A DNA stretch of 7,599 nt from Calditrichota bacterium (GCA_013152765.1 JAADFT010000134.1:1-7599), one strand, 5' to 3'. Counted from the first letter of the stretch, positions 1 to 7,227 are shown. Numbers and translations: made by a program. The notes: generated by a model from the letters alone, not told the origin.

Positions 1-290
1 GAACGGGGCTTGGAAGTGCACCGCAACCTCTGACCGAAGACCACGCCCCCACCTCGCTGGGTTCCCATCCAAATTAGCCCCGGAATCGATTTCGGAGCGG
101 AGTGGTCAAACCGAACCTCCCTCGCCGAGTCAAAGCTCGCTCTACACCTCCGTCCACGACGGCGGACGGTCAAACGCAGCCGTGGAATTCACTCCCCGGC
201 GTTGTGGTCGCAGCCGGACTTTGCCACCGTTCTGCGAGCGGAAACGCGAGCTTTTGCCCTCCCGCCAGCCCTGTAGGTCCACTCGCTCGT
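1..290. other. Intergenic or unassigned stretch downstream of the PHP gene
   Basis: I see no convincing gene in these 290 bases. Open frames exist on both strands, but their translations are rich in Arg, Pro and Ser, carry no recognisable motif and have no ribosome-binding site, as expected for GC-rich shadows. Two small symmetries are present. One is a near-perfect 16-bp palindrome centred on ATCGAT at 80-95. The other is a 6-bp inverted repeat (CCGTCC at 150-155, GGACGG at 164-169) with an 8-base loop. Neither is followed by a T run on either strand, so neither is called a terminator, and the end of the PHP transcript is not visible here. The left edge could hold a few codons of a neighbouring gene, but nothing supports that. 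Confidence 0.5.
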
Positions 291-995
291 TCACAGTTTC
301 ACACCGAGCCGTCCCAGGATGCCAGAGTAGAGAATGTGCACCGGACTGGCAGGGTGTCCACGAACCGTCGCCCTGCCCTCTCGCAGAAGCCGCCGCGTTT
401 CCGGGAGATTGGCCGCCTTCACCTCCACCCACACGCTGCCGATTTCCCAGGGAACGTGGGCGTCGCTTCCGGCTGTCACTGCCCGGCCTAACCTGCGAGC
501 CAGGGCCTCCGCCCTCTCGTTTCCCTCTCGCGAGTAAGTGCGGCCGTTCCGCGTTTCAATCAACAAATCGGGAAAGTACTCGAGTAACTTGAGATTTTTG
601 AACGCCCAGCGACGGTAAGCAAACGGGTGAGCCACCGCAGCCAGCGCATCCTGGTCTCTCACCTGCTCCACCACAGCGTCCAGTTCTGTACCGGCAACGG
701 GAGCTCTGAGAAACAGACACACCACGTCGCCAATCGGTTCACCCTGCCAGGTTACGCGCACCTCCTGGCCAGGGATGAACAACAGTCCGGCTTCCTCGAC
801 CGCACTGCGCACAGCATTCCAGCCGTCCGTCGTACCGTGGTCGGTCAGCGCCACGCCGTCCAGGCCCCTCCGCTGGGCCCAGCGAACAATCGAATGAGGA
901 CTGTTTGTCGCGTCGTGCGAGAAACACGAGTGCAGATGAAGATCCAGTCGCACCGGGTCTGCCTCGTCGCCTTGTCTTCCCGTCCTGGGGCTCAT
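291..995 (-). CDS. PHP-domain metal-dependent phosphoesterase
   Basis: This 234-residue protein is a compact PHP (polymerase and histidinol phosphatase) family hydrolase, probably cytoplasmic and acting on a phosphoester with a di- or trinuclear metal centre. The expected metal ligands are visible in order: the DLHLH motif (His20, His22), LTDHGTTD (Asp52, His53), the Glu of PGQEV (Glu78), VAHPF (His123) and AGSDAH (Asp178, His180). It therefore looks catalytically intact. Family members include histidinol phosphatases, the TrpH/YciV 5'-3' exonuclease and many enzymes of unknown substrate. This one is shorter than TrpH (about 290 residues), and its substrate cannot be assigned. The ATG at 995 is the most upstream start that fits the domain, although no clear Shine-Dalgarno precedes it. 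The gene begins 80 bases after the kinase stop on the same strand with no terminator between, so co-transcription with the kinase is plausible, perhaps with coupling of expression. No signal peptide or membrane segment is seen. Confidence 0.9.
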   Translation of the reverse strand: MSPRTGRQGDEADPVRLDLHLHSCFSHDATNSPHSIVRWAQRRGLDGVALTDHGTTDGWNAVRSAVEEAGLLFIPGQEVRVTWQGEPIGDVVCLFLRAPVAGTELDAVVEQVRDQDALAAVAHPFAYRRWAFKNLKLLEYFPDLLIETRNGRTYSREGNERAEALARRLGRAVTAGSDAHVPWEIGSVWVEVKAANLPETRRLLREGRATVRGHPASPVHILYSGILGRLGVKL

Positions 996-1003
996 CCGTG
1001 TAA

Positions 1004-1017
1004 CCCGGCGGACCGGG
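1004..1017. repeat. Small GC hairpin just upstream of the PHP start codon
   Basis: CCCGG at 1004-1008 and CCGGG at 1013-1017 form a 5-bp GC-only stem with a 4-base loop, ending about 9 bases upstream of the PHP ATG on the minus strand. This is where a Shine-Dalgarno would normally lie, and no purine-rich SD is seen. The hairpin has no T run, so it is not an intrinsic terminator. It could lower translation of the PHP gene or simply be chance in GC-rich DNA. Confidence 0.3.
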
Positions 1018-1075
1018 AAGTGTTCCTGACCGGCGCGAGCAGCGCTCAGAGGGTGAGCAGGGTCACAGGGGAAAA

Positions 1076-4000
1076 TCAGCTCTCTTCCTGAAGCTCCGTT
1101 TCGGAGGTGCCGTCCCGCGACAGGCGCGCACGTCGTGACTTTCTGGGTCGAACCGCTTCCGGCCGTGATGTCTTCCCTTCCTGCCCCAGCAGTCCTTCGA
1201 TTGCTTCCAGAAGCTGGGGCGGTTCGAAGGGTTTCTGCAAAAACACCACGTCCGCGCGTTCCAGGGTGGCAGGGTCAATTTGCGAATCGGTGTAGCCGGA
1301 CATCAAGACGAACCGAACGCCAGGACGAACAGCCTGAGCAGCTTCCAGCAGCGCCTGGCCGCCGAGCTGAGGCATGACCACGTCGGTAACCACGACGTCG
1401 ATTCCGCTTTCGTACTTCTCCAGAATCTCCAGCGCTTCCTGTCCGTCTCCGGCCAGCAACACTGTGTACCCCTGACCCCGAGTGGCAAAACCCCGCACGA
1501 CTTCCTCGTCCTCCACAAGCAGCACGGTAGCGTTTCCCCGCTTCATGGTTACCTCCTTCCGTTCGGAGGCAGGCTGAGTGCGCTCCCGCGCCACTCTGGG
1601 CAGGAAAATGCGGAACGTCGTCCCAACCCCCTCCTGACTCTCCACGTCGATCAGCCCCCCGTGCCGGCGAACAATCGTGTACGCTGTTGCCAGCCCGAGG
1701 CCGGTCCCCATTTCCTTGGTGGTGTAGAAAGGCTCAAAGATCTCTTCCCGTACGCCTTCCGGCAGGCCGTGTCCGGTGTCCTCCACGGTCAGCTCCACGT
1801 AGTCGCCCGCCGGAATGCTGATTTCAGCAGTTCGCCTGCCCGTCTGGAGCTTTCTGTTGCCGGTGCGAATGACGATCTTGCCCCCTTCGGGCATGGCCTC
1901 GCGTGCGTTGACGACCAGGTTGAGCAACACCTGCTCAAGCTGCCCTCTGTCCACCTCCACGGGCCACAAGTTGGGCGCCAGCTCCAGGTTGAGCCGCACG
2001 TCTTCCCCGAGCAAACGGGCGAAGAGGTTTTCGGAATCGCGGACAATTTCATTTAGGTCCAGCACTTCCACCTGCGACACCTGCTTTCTGGACAACGCCA
2101 GCAGCTGCCGCGTCAGGTTCGCGGCGCGGTCTGCCGTCCTGACGATCTCCTCGATGTCGTTCCGGCGCGGGTCGTCTTCAGGCAGATCCATCAGCACGAG
2201 TTGCGCGTAGCCGCGAATCGCCGTGAGCAGGTTGTTGAAGTCGTGCGCCACACCCCCGGCAAGCCGCCCGATCGCCTCCATTTTCTGCGCCTGCAGGAGT
2301 TGCCGCTCCAGCAGACGTTTTTCGGTCTCGTCGTGAACCATGCCGACGATGTGTGTGACGCGGCCCGAAGCGTCTTTCAGCGGCGTTCTGGCCACATCCA
2401 CCGTCCTGTGGCCGGTCTTGAATTCGTAGCCTTCCTCGGTTTCCAGAGGTTCCCCTGTCCGCACAATTTCGTCGAACAGCCACTTCACCCGACTGGCAAT
2501 TTCCGGCGGGAACAGGTCGTCAGGCGTCTTCCCGGTGGGATCCTCGCCCAGCAGCTCCACCACCTTCGGGTTGGCCATCTCGTAGCGGTAGGTGCCGTCC
2601 TTTCCCACACTGACCAGGTAAATGCCGTCGCCAGCGTTCTGGAAAATCGCTTCGAAACGCGCCCGGCTCTGGCGCAGTTCTTCTTCTGCCCGCACTCGCT
2701 CTGTCACGTCGCGCACCGTACCCTGCACAGCCCGCTTCCCGCCCAGCTCAATCACCGAGACCGAGAACTCGCAGTACCGGATTTCACCATCCTTTCTGAC
2801 GACACGCGCCTGGTAGCTCGAAACAACAGACAACCCCTGCTGACGTCGTCTGCCGTACTCTTCGACCAGGGGGCGATCGTCCGGATGAATCAGCGTGAAC
2901 GGGTCCATGGCGTAGAGCTCTTCGCGAGTGTAACCAGTGAGCTCCGCGGTCTTCTCGTTCACGTACAGGAATTGTCGGCCCCGGTAGATGTAAATCCCGT
3001 CCAGGGAGTGCTCCACCAGAACCCGGTACTTCTCGTCGGCCTCATGCAGGGCCAGCTCCATCTCGCGCCGCCTGGCGCTGGCCACAACCTGGCCCATCAG
3101 CTCCGCAACCGCCGAGGCAAAACTGACTTCCTCTCCGTACCAGCGCTTCCGGGGCTGTGTGTCTTCGAAACAAACCACGCCAACAAGCTTTCCCTCCACA
3201 CGCACAGGCACATCCAGCATCGCCTGGATGCCCAGCGGTTTCAGGTACTTCGGCGCGAAATCCGCGGTCCGCGGGTCTTCGGTGGCCACGGAAGCGTCGA
3301 TGGCCAGCCCGCCCTGTAAAGCGTCCCGGTACCGCGGCACGTCGCTCAGGCGAAATGTTTCGCCGCGCACGATTTCGTTACGGCTGTGGATGTAGCGTGC
3401 TTCGCAACGCATTTCGTCACCGTCCGGATCGAGCAACCAGGTGCTGACGTACTCCACGCCGAGCGCCTTGGCGGTGTCGCGAACCAGTCGCTGCGAGGCC
3501 ACGGCCAGATCGCCCGCAAACAGCTCAGGCACCGTGGCGAGTTGCACGAGCGTCTCTTGAAGGCGTTGCTTACGCTCGTTGCGAGCCGCCTTCTCACGCT
3601 CGCGCTCCTTCCGTTCGCTGATGTCCCTGACAACAACCTGCACCAGCGCCCGCCCCCCGTTCGCCTCCACACGTCGAGCCATGACTTCCACGTCGGCAAG
3701 GCTGCCATCCAGGCGAACGATTCTCTCCTCGATGACGGGGGCCTCAACAGGTTCGTCCCGGTTCAGAAGAGCGTCGATGCGGCGCTGAACCATTTCCCGG
3801 TCTTCCGGGAGGATGAAGTCCAGGATCCGCCGGCCAATCATGTCGGCCGCTGTCTTGCAACCCACGATTCGAGCAAGAGCGGTGTTGGCGTACAAAATCC
3901 GCTCGCCGTTGTGCAGCATGATGCCTTCGGGACTCATCTCCACAAGCGAGCGGTACTGCGCTTCCGACCGCTTCAGGGCTTCCTGCATCCTGCGGCGCGC

Positions 4001-4975
4001 GCTCACGTCTCGAATGATGGCCTGAATCAAAAGTGACTTCTTCGAGTGGTGCACAGCCGACAACGTGACTTCTGCGTGGAACCGCTGCCCCCCGAGCCGT
4101 GTGTGCACCCACTCGAAGCTCCTGGTCCGGCCCTTTTCGACCTCAGCCAGCACGGCTCCAAGCGTTTCGCGAGCAGACCGACCGTCATCCAGAGTTGCAG
4201 GGGAAAGATCCCACAACGTCTTGCCCAGAAGCTCTTCGCCACTCATTCCAAAGAGCTTCTGCGCCCGGGCGTTCGCTCGCACGACCCGGCCTTTCTCCAG
4301 GATCAAAATTCCCTCGCCGGCGTGGTCGAACAGCGAGCGGTAGAGTTCCTCGCTGTTCTCCAGCAGTTGCGTGTTTCGCTGGAGGTTTGCTGTTGCCCAG
4401 AGGAGCACAAGCAGCCCACCCACAAGCAGCATCAGGTGGACCATCCACAGGGACTTGCGGAAATTGGCCCCAAGGGTCTCGATTCTGAACATCGGGAACG
4501 TGACGCTGATTGCCCACGAGACGGAAGCGTTTTCCGGCCTGTAGACGTACCGAAAGGACTGGATGCCCAGGTAATCCACACGGTCCCAGTAGATCTCGCC
4601 AGGGCTCAGTGTGGCCAACGCGTGTTTTTCCCACGCGTCGGGGATTTCGCCAACCCCGTCCGGCTTAGTGCGAACAATCCGGATGATCTCGTCCGAATCA
4701 GCTCGCGTCCACTGCTGGACCATCGCAGTGGGGCCGCTCCAGCTTGAGTCGTCCGCCTCCAGCACCAGCTCAAAAGCCTCCGCGTAAGCGTTGGCGTGCT
4801 CGAGCGCGACACGCTCCAGCTGGTTCCGGTGCTGACGGAGGCTCCAGACCAGTGACGCAAACACCACTCCTGTCAGGGCGGCCAGCGAAATGAGGACGTA
4901 GGCGAGAACGTCCCTCCGGGAGCGCTGGGCAAACAGGCCAGCACCACGATCCTGGTGGCGCAAATGGAGAAACAT
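1076..4975 (-). CDS. Membrane-bound multi-PAS/GAF hybrid sensor histidine kinase with C-terminal receiver
   Basis: A 1299-residue hybrid kinase of a phosphorelay. In order: a basic cytoplasmic N-terminus, TM1 (about 23-45), a periplasmic sensor of about 130 residues, TM2 (about 177-197), PAS1 (about 208-328), PAS2 (335-457), GAF (470-635), PAS3 (648-762), PAS4 (772-888), HisKA, HATPase_c (about 1007-1128), receiver (1150-1263) and a 36-residue basic tail. There is no HAMP domain after TM2. The phospho-acceptor is His911 in GGVAHDFNN. ATP-binding boxes are the N box with Asn1019 and Asn1023, DTGHG at 1066, FEPFYTTK and GTGLGL at 1090. The receiver has Asp1156, phospho-acceptor Asp1198, Ser1226 in MSGY and Lys1248, so both catalytic halves look functional. 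I chose the ATG at 4975. The frame also opens at a TTG at 5026, but that has no ribosome-binding site. The ATG has only a distant AAAGG, so the start is moderately sure. The output partner is not in the window. Confidence 0.93.
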   Translation of the reverse strand: MFLHLRHQDRGAGLFAQRSRRDVLAYVLISLAALTGVVFASLVWSLRQHRNQLERVALEHANAYAEAFELVLEADDSSWSGPTAMVQQWTRADSDEIIRIVRTKPDGVGEIPDAWEKHALATLSPGEIYWDRVDYLGIQSFRYVYRPENASVSWAISVTFPMFRIETLGANFRKSLWMVHLMLLVGGLLVLLWATANLQRNTQLLENSEELYRSLFDHAGEGILILEKGRVVRANARAQKLFGMSGEELLGKTLWDLSPATLDDGRSARETLGAVLAEVEKGRTRSFEWVHTRLGGQRFHAEVTLSAVHHSKKSLLIQAIIRDVSARRRMQEALKRSEAQYRSLVEMSPEGIMLHNGERILYANTALARIVGCKTAADMIGRRILDFILPEDREMVQRRIDALLNRDEPVEAPVIEERIVRLDGSLADVEVMARRVEANGGRALVQVVVRDISERKEREREKAARNERKQRLQETLVQLATVPELFAGDLAVASQRLVRDTAKALGVEYVSTWLLDPDGDEMRCEARYIHSRNEIVRGETFRLSDVPRYRDALQGGLAIDASVATEDPRTADFAPKYLKPLGIQAMLDVPVRVEGKLVGVVCFEDTQPRKRWYGEEVSFASAVAELMGQVVASARRREMELALHEADEKYRVLVEHSLDGIYIYRGRQFLYVNEKTAELTGYTREELYAMDPFTLIHPDDRPLVEEYGRRRQQGLSVVSSYQARVVRKDGEIRYCEFSVSVIELGGKRAVQGTVRDVTERVRAEEELRQSRARFEAIFQNAGDGIYLVSVGKDGTYRYEMANPKVVELLGEDPTGKTPDDLFPPEIASRVKWLFDEIVRTGEPLETEEGYEFKTGHRTVDVARTPLKDASGRVTHIVGMVHDETEKRLLERQLLQAQKMEAIGRLAGGVAHDFNNLLTAIRGYAQLVLMDLPEDDPRRNDIEEIVRTADRAANLTRQLLALSRKQVSQVEVLDLNEIVRDSENLFARLLGEDVRLNLELAPNLWPVEVDRGQLEQVLLNLVVNAREAMPEGGKIVIRTGNRKLQTGRRTAEISIPAGDYVELTVEDTGHGLPEGVREEIFEPFYTTKEMGTGLGLATAYTIVRRHGGLIDVESQEGVGTTFRIFLPRVARERTQPASERKEVTMKRGNATVLLVEDEEVVRGFATRGQGYTVLLAGDGQEALEILEKYESGIDVVVTDVVMPQLGGQALLEAAQAVRPGVRFVLMSGYTDSQIDPATLERADVVFLQKPFEPPQLLEAIEGLLGQEGKTSRPEAVRPRKSRRARLSRDGTSETELQEES
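1544..1558 (-). promoter_or_regulatory. Strong internal ribosome-binding site and ATG ahead of the receiver domain
   Basis: On the minus strand AAGGAGGT (1558-1551) is followed by a 4-base spacer and an ATG (1546-1544) in frame with the kinase, at kinase codon 1144. This is a near-perfect match to the anti-Shine-Dalgarno with good spacing, better than the site at the kinase's own start. Translation from it would give a 156-residue protein made of the receiver plus the basic tail (to 1076). The ATG sits exactly in the linker between the ATPase domain and the receiver. I infer a possible independent translation start. It has not been shown, and the sequence also encodes Lys-Glu-Val in the linker. 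Confidence 0.55.
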
Positions 4976-5103
4976 GAATCCCGAACTACCTTTCTGTTGT
5001 ACGTCCTCTCGGTCCTGGGTCAGCAACTCACTCGCGGTAGGAGGTGGGTCTCAGCCGGAGGGCAACTCTGCACAGGAAGGCACTTGCCGCTCGAGGACAT
5101 CGG

Positions 5104-5124
5104 CTAAAGCGTGTCGGTACACGC
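5104..5124 (-). terminator. Weak terminator-like hairpin in the kinase leader
   Basis: Read on the minus strand, GCGTGT (5124-5119), loop ACCG and ACACGC (5114-5109) form a perfect 6-bp stem with a 4-base loop, followed by TTTAG. The stem is strong, but the U tract is only three bases. It lies about 130 bases upstream of the kinase ATG and downstream of the main foldase terminator. It could be a weak or conditional terminator in the kinase leader, or a second stop for foldase read-through. Confidence 0.35.
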
Positions 5125-5310
5125 GAATCTTCTGAAAGTGGTGGACACCTTCCGGCCAACCTTGAACACCACCTGGCCGGCCTCTGTCCAGAGAACCTGC
5201 CCATACCGCACCTTTGGCTGGGCATCCTGCAAGCTTTGTACCAGCTCAGGCACCCGTCTGTCTGGCACCGCTCGGAGGCTGCTGCTCCCCTGCCGTTCCA
5301 GGCCCCACAA
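5104..5310 (-). CDS. Possible small ORF in the kinase leader (doubtful)
   Basis: A frame of up to 68 codons lies between the foldase terminator and the kinase, beginning at TTG (5310) and ending with TAG at 5104. A shorter version could begin at one of the GTG codons downstream. The translation has a plausible mixed composition, with alternating charged and hydrophobic residues near its end (for example GQVVFKVGRKV). It matches no family I recognise, has no convincing ribosome-binding site, and lacks a membrane or signal segment. Its stop codon immediately follows a terminator-like hairpin (5109-5124). It could be a small protein, a leader peptide or a chance frame; chance is the most likely. 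Confidence 0.2.
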   Translation of the reverse strand: MWGLERQGSSSLRAVPDRRVPELVQSLQDAQPKVRYGQVLWTEAGQVVFKVGRKVSTTFRRFACTDTL

Positions 5311-5311
5311 T

Positions 5312-5350
5312 AAAAAACCGCCACCCAGATTTCGGATTCGGGTGACGGTT
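5312..5350 (-). terminator. Rho-independent terminator of the foldase gene
   Basis: On the minus strand AACCGTCACCC (5350-5340) pairs with GGGTGGCGGTT (5326-5316) over 11 bp with a single G-U wobble, around a 13-base loop. The stem runs into a TTTTTT tract (5317-5312). The wobble is a proper pair only in the minus-strand RNA, and the T tract also lies on that side, so the direction is clear. It sits 124 bases after the stop of the foldase gene and ahead of the kinase, and it separates the two into different transcription units. Confidence 0.88.
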
Positions 5351-5473
5351 GCGTGTGCGGTAGATTTGTCAGAAGCAGCTGGAGCAGTTTCGCCGCGTCA
5401 GATTTGCCCAGACAAGACAAGCGTCGAAAACGCCGCAGCCCAGACTCGCTGGAACCGGGCTTCTTCCAGCTTC

Positions 5474-7222
5474 TCAGAGTTCCTGCGGGAGCAGGAAGGT
5501 CACAGCCAGATTCTTCTCGTACACAATCGGGCGGTACCGGGCTCGGAGTTCTTTCAACCATTCCTGGCGTCGCTGGTTCTCTTTGGCACCCCGCATGCGG
5601 TTGAGGATCTCCTTCTTCGCCTCTTCGAAGGTGCGCTGTCGCGCAGGCCGAGCATCTTCAACGCGAATCACCGACCACTTGACGCCATTCTGGAATGGGC
5701 CGATCACCTGGCCAACCTTCCCCCTGAAGGCCATCTGGCTGATTTCACCGTAGCCGTCCTCGCGAACCCAGCCGATCAGCCCCTTTTTCTTTTTGGTCGA
5801 AAAGCGCTCGTTGAACTTCTCCGCCAGCTTCTCGAAGCTCTCACCCGCCCGCGCCCTGCGAGCAACTTCTTCGGCGACGTCGTAGTCCGAAATCAAGATC
5901 TCGCGCACCTTCCGCATCGGCGGTTGCACAAAGCGGTCCTTGTGAGCCTCGTAGTACTTGCGCACTTCTTCGTCCGGGATGGTGACCTGGCGCCGCACCC
6001 GGATGTTGTCGGCCACAACAGGCAGAACACGCAGCCGGAAGTTCCGCAGCCCTTTGCGCACGTAAGGGTGCCGCTCGAAGTGGTGCTGGTAGGCGTAGTC
6101 TGTCAGGAGCTTTTGTTTGGCAATGCCTTCGACCCAGGATTTGAACGTGGAAGGCTCCGTCAGGTCCGGTTGGCGCCGTTTGCCCCGCTCTCTGACGTAC
6201 TGAATCACGTCGCCAATCGTGAGACTGTCGCCGCGCCAGCGGTAGATGACGTACTTGTAGCTCGTCTTGGGGATGTGGTCGAACTGGTCCGAACCCTCTT
6301 TTGCCTCGCCGGACATGACCATCGCCTTGCGAATCTTCATCTGGCCACTGAAGTGGTTGTAGCCGAAATCGTTTTTCTCGAATCCCAAGCGCCGCTGCAC
6401 CTGCTCGATGAAGGCCTGCTGCAGTTTGTTCACGCGCCCTTTGTACTCCGGTGCGTTCCGAATGCGCGAGAGCAGGGCGTCGCGCATGGCGCTGTACTTG
6501 GGCAAATCTTGCACGCGTTCGTCCACAATCTTGAAAATCTCAAAACCGTTGGCGGTTCGCACGGGCCTGCCAAGCTCACCCTTTTTCAGAGAGAAAATCG
6601 CTTCGCTCATCTTGGTGGGGTAACGGCCCCACTGGATCCACCCCATGTCGCCGCCTTTCTTCTTCGAGGCCTGATCGTCGGAGTATCTGGTAGCCAGGCT
6701 GTCGAAGCTGGCGCCTTTGCGCAGCTCTTCGTACAGACGCCACGCCAGAGCGCCGTGGCGCAGAATCTGGCGGGGCAGCGTGTCGTTCTCAGTGGAGATC
6801 AAAATGTGCTTGACGTGGACCGTCCGGCCGGAATGCTTGTACCACTGCTTCACCACGCGCTCCGGGATGATCCGGTAGAGAATCTTCTCGCGCATCAGCG
6901 CTTCCAGGACAAGCCTGTCGCGCGTCGCTTTCAAGCGCTTGACGTAGAGGGAGTCCTGATCAAAATGATTCACCACCGCGTCGATGTACTTGAGGCGAGC
7001 GTCGATCATTCGGTTCAGGTGCTTGCGCCGCGCAGCCATCGGTACGGTACCAAAAGCCCGCCACGGCTTCGCACGCGCGTAGTGTTGCCGAAATTCCCCT
7101 ACCGTGATGCGAAGGGTCTCGATTTTCGCGACCGACTTCGCTTCGTCAAAACGTTCGCAGCCAAAGATTGTCAGCACCAAACCAAACAACAAAACCAGCG
7201 ATGTGATGCGTCCGAAGCGCAA
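5474..7222 (-). CDS. Lipoprotein peptidyl-prolyl cis-trans isomerase with two parvulin domains (SurA/PrsA-like foldase)
   Basis: A 582-residue envelope foldase. The N-terminus has two Arg, a hydrophobic stretch (about 7-20) and a lipobox-like IFGC with Cys22 as the likely lipid-modified residue, so it is probably membrane-anchored and periplasm-facing. Parvulin domain 1 (about 133-235) has VKHILI, a YSDD segment, KKGGDMGW, SLKKGE and NGFEIFKI, and looks like an active isomerase. Domain 2 (about 434-524) keeps the fold pattern (REILI, KGLIGW, VGQVIGPF) but has Glu where domain 1 has the conserved His of HIL. Each domain is preceded by a similar helical, SurA-N-like segment (32-132 and 323-433), giving a duplicated layout. 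I chose TTG at 7222: AGGAGGT lies five bases upstream and the signal peptide begins there. A GTG at 7324 would add 34 residues ahead of the signal and has no such site. The gene is followed by its own terminator and is probably monocistronic. The likely role is folding of secreted or outer-membrane proteins. Confidence 0.92.
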   Translation of the reverse strand: MRFGRITSLVLLFGLVLTIFGCERFDEAKSVAKIETLRITVGEFRQHYARAKPWRAFGTVPMAARRKHLNRMIDARLKYIDAVVNHFDQDSLYVKRLKATRDRLVLEALMREKILYRIIPERVVKQWYKHSGRTVHVKHILISTENDTLPRQILRHGALAWRLYEELRKGASFDSLATRYSDDQASKKKGGDMGWIQWGRYPTKMSEAIFSLKKGELGRPVRTANGFEIFKIVDERVQDLPKYSAMRDALLSRIRNAPEYKGRVNKLQQAFIEQVQRRLGFEKNDFGYNHFSGQMKIRKAMVMSGEAKEGSDQFDHIPKTSYKYVIYRWRGDSLTIGDVIQYVRERGKRRQPDLTEPSTFKSWVEGIAKQKLLTDYAYQHHFERHPYVRKGLRNFRLRVLPVVADNIRVRRQVTIPDEEVRKYYEAHKDRFVQPPMRKVREILISDYDVAEEVARRARAGESFEKLAEKFNERFSTKKKKGLIGWVREDGYGEISQMAFRGKVGQVIGPFQNGVKWSVIRVEDARPARQRTFEEAKKEILNRMRGAKENQRRQEWLKELRARYRPIVYEKNLAVTFLLPQEL

Positions 7223-7227
7223 GAGAC

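Larger units (their letters stand above)
4976..5311 (-). other. Kinase leader region
   Basis: This 336-base stretch runs between the foldase terminator and the kinase ATG and must contain the kinase promoter if the terminator is efficient. I could not find a pair of hexamers close enough to a sigma-70 consensus to call. It contains the weak hairpin at 5104-5124, a doubtful small ORF, and an outer inverted repeat GTGGTG/CACCAC around 5138-5172. The kinase frame stays open to a TTG at 5026, but that codon has no ribosome-binding site. Confidence 0.4.

Noticed and set aside
80..95. Near-perfect 16-bp palindrome as an operator
   Set aside because: One isolated imperfect palindrome with no gene start beside it is not enough to claim a binding site.
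1076..1546. A separate response-regulator gene rather than a kinase domain
   Set aside because: The reading frame is continuous with the kinase and the linker length is normal for hybrid kinases. I annotated one gene and kept the internal start as a possible second product.
1280..2056. A 258-codon plus-strand frame opposite the HisKA, ATPase and receiver region
   Set aside because: The minus strand here encodes every diagnostic kinase and receiver motif. The plus-strand translation has none.
2201..3319. A 372-codon plus-strand frame opposite the kinase
   Set aside because: It is antisense to well-matched PAS and GAF domains. It has no motif or ribosome-binding site and fits a composition shadow.
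4976..5026. Kinase start at the TTG at 5026
   Set aside because: It has no ribosome-binding site, and the extra 17 residues add no recognisable feature. The ATG at 4975 directly precedes the basic stretch and first membrane segment.
5028..5561. A 177-codon minus-strand frame spanning the gap between foldase and kinase
   Set aside because: It overlaps the end of the foldase gene in another frame and runs straight through the strong terminator. Its translation is Ser, Pro, Arg and Cys rich without motifs.
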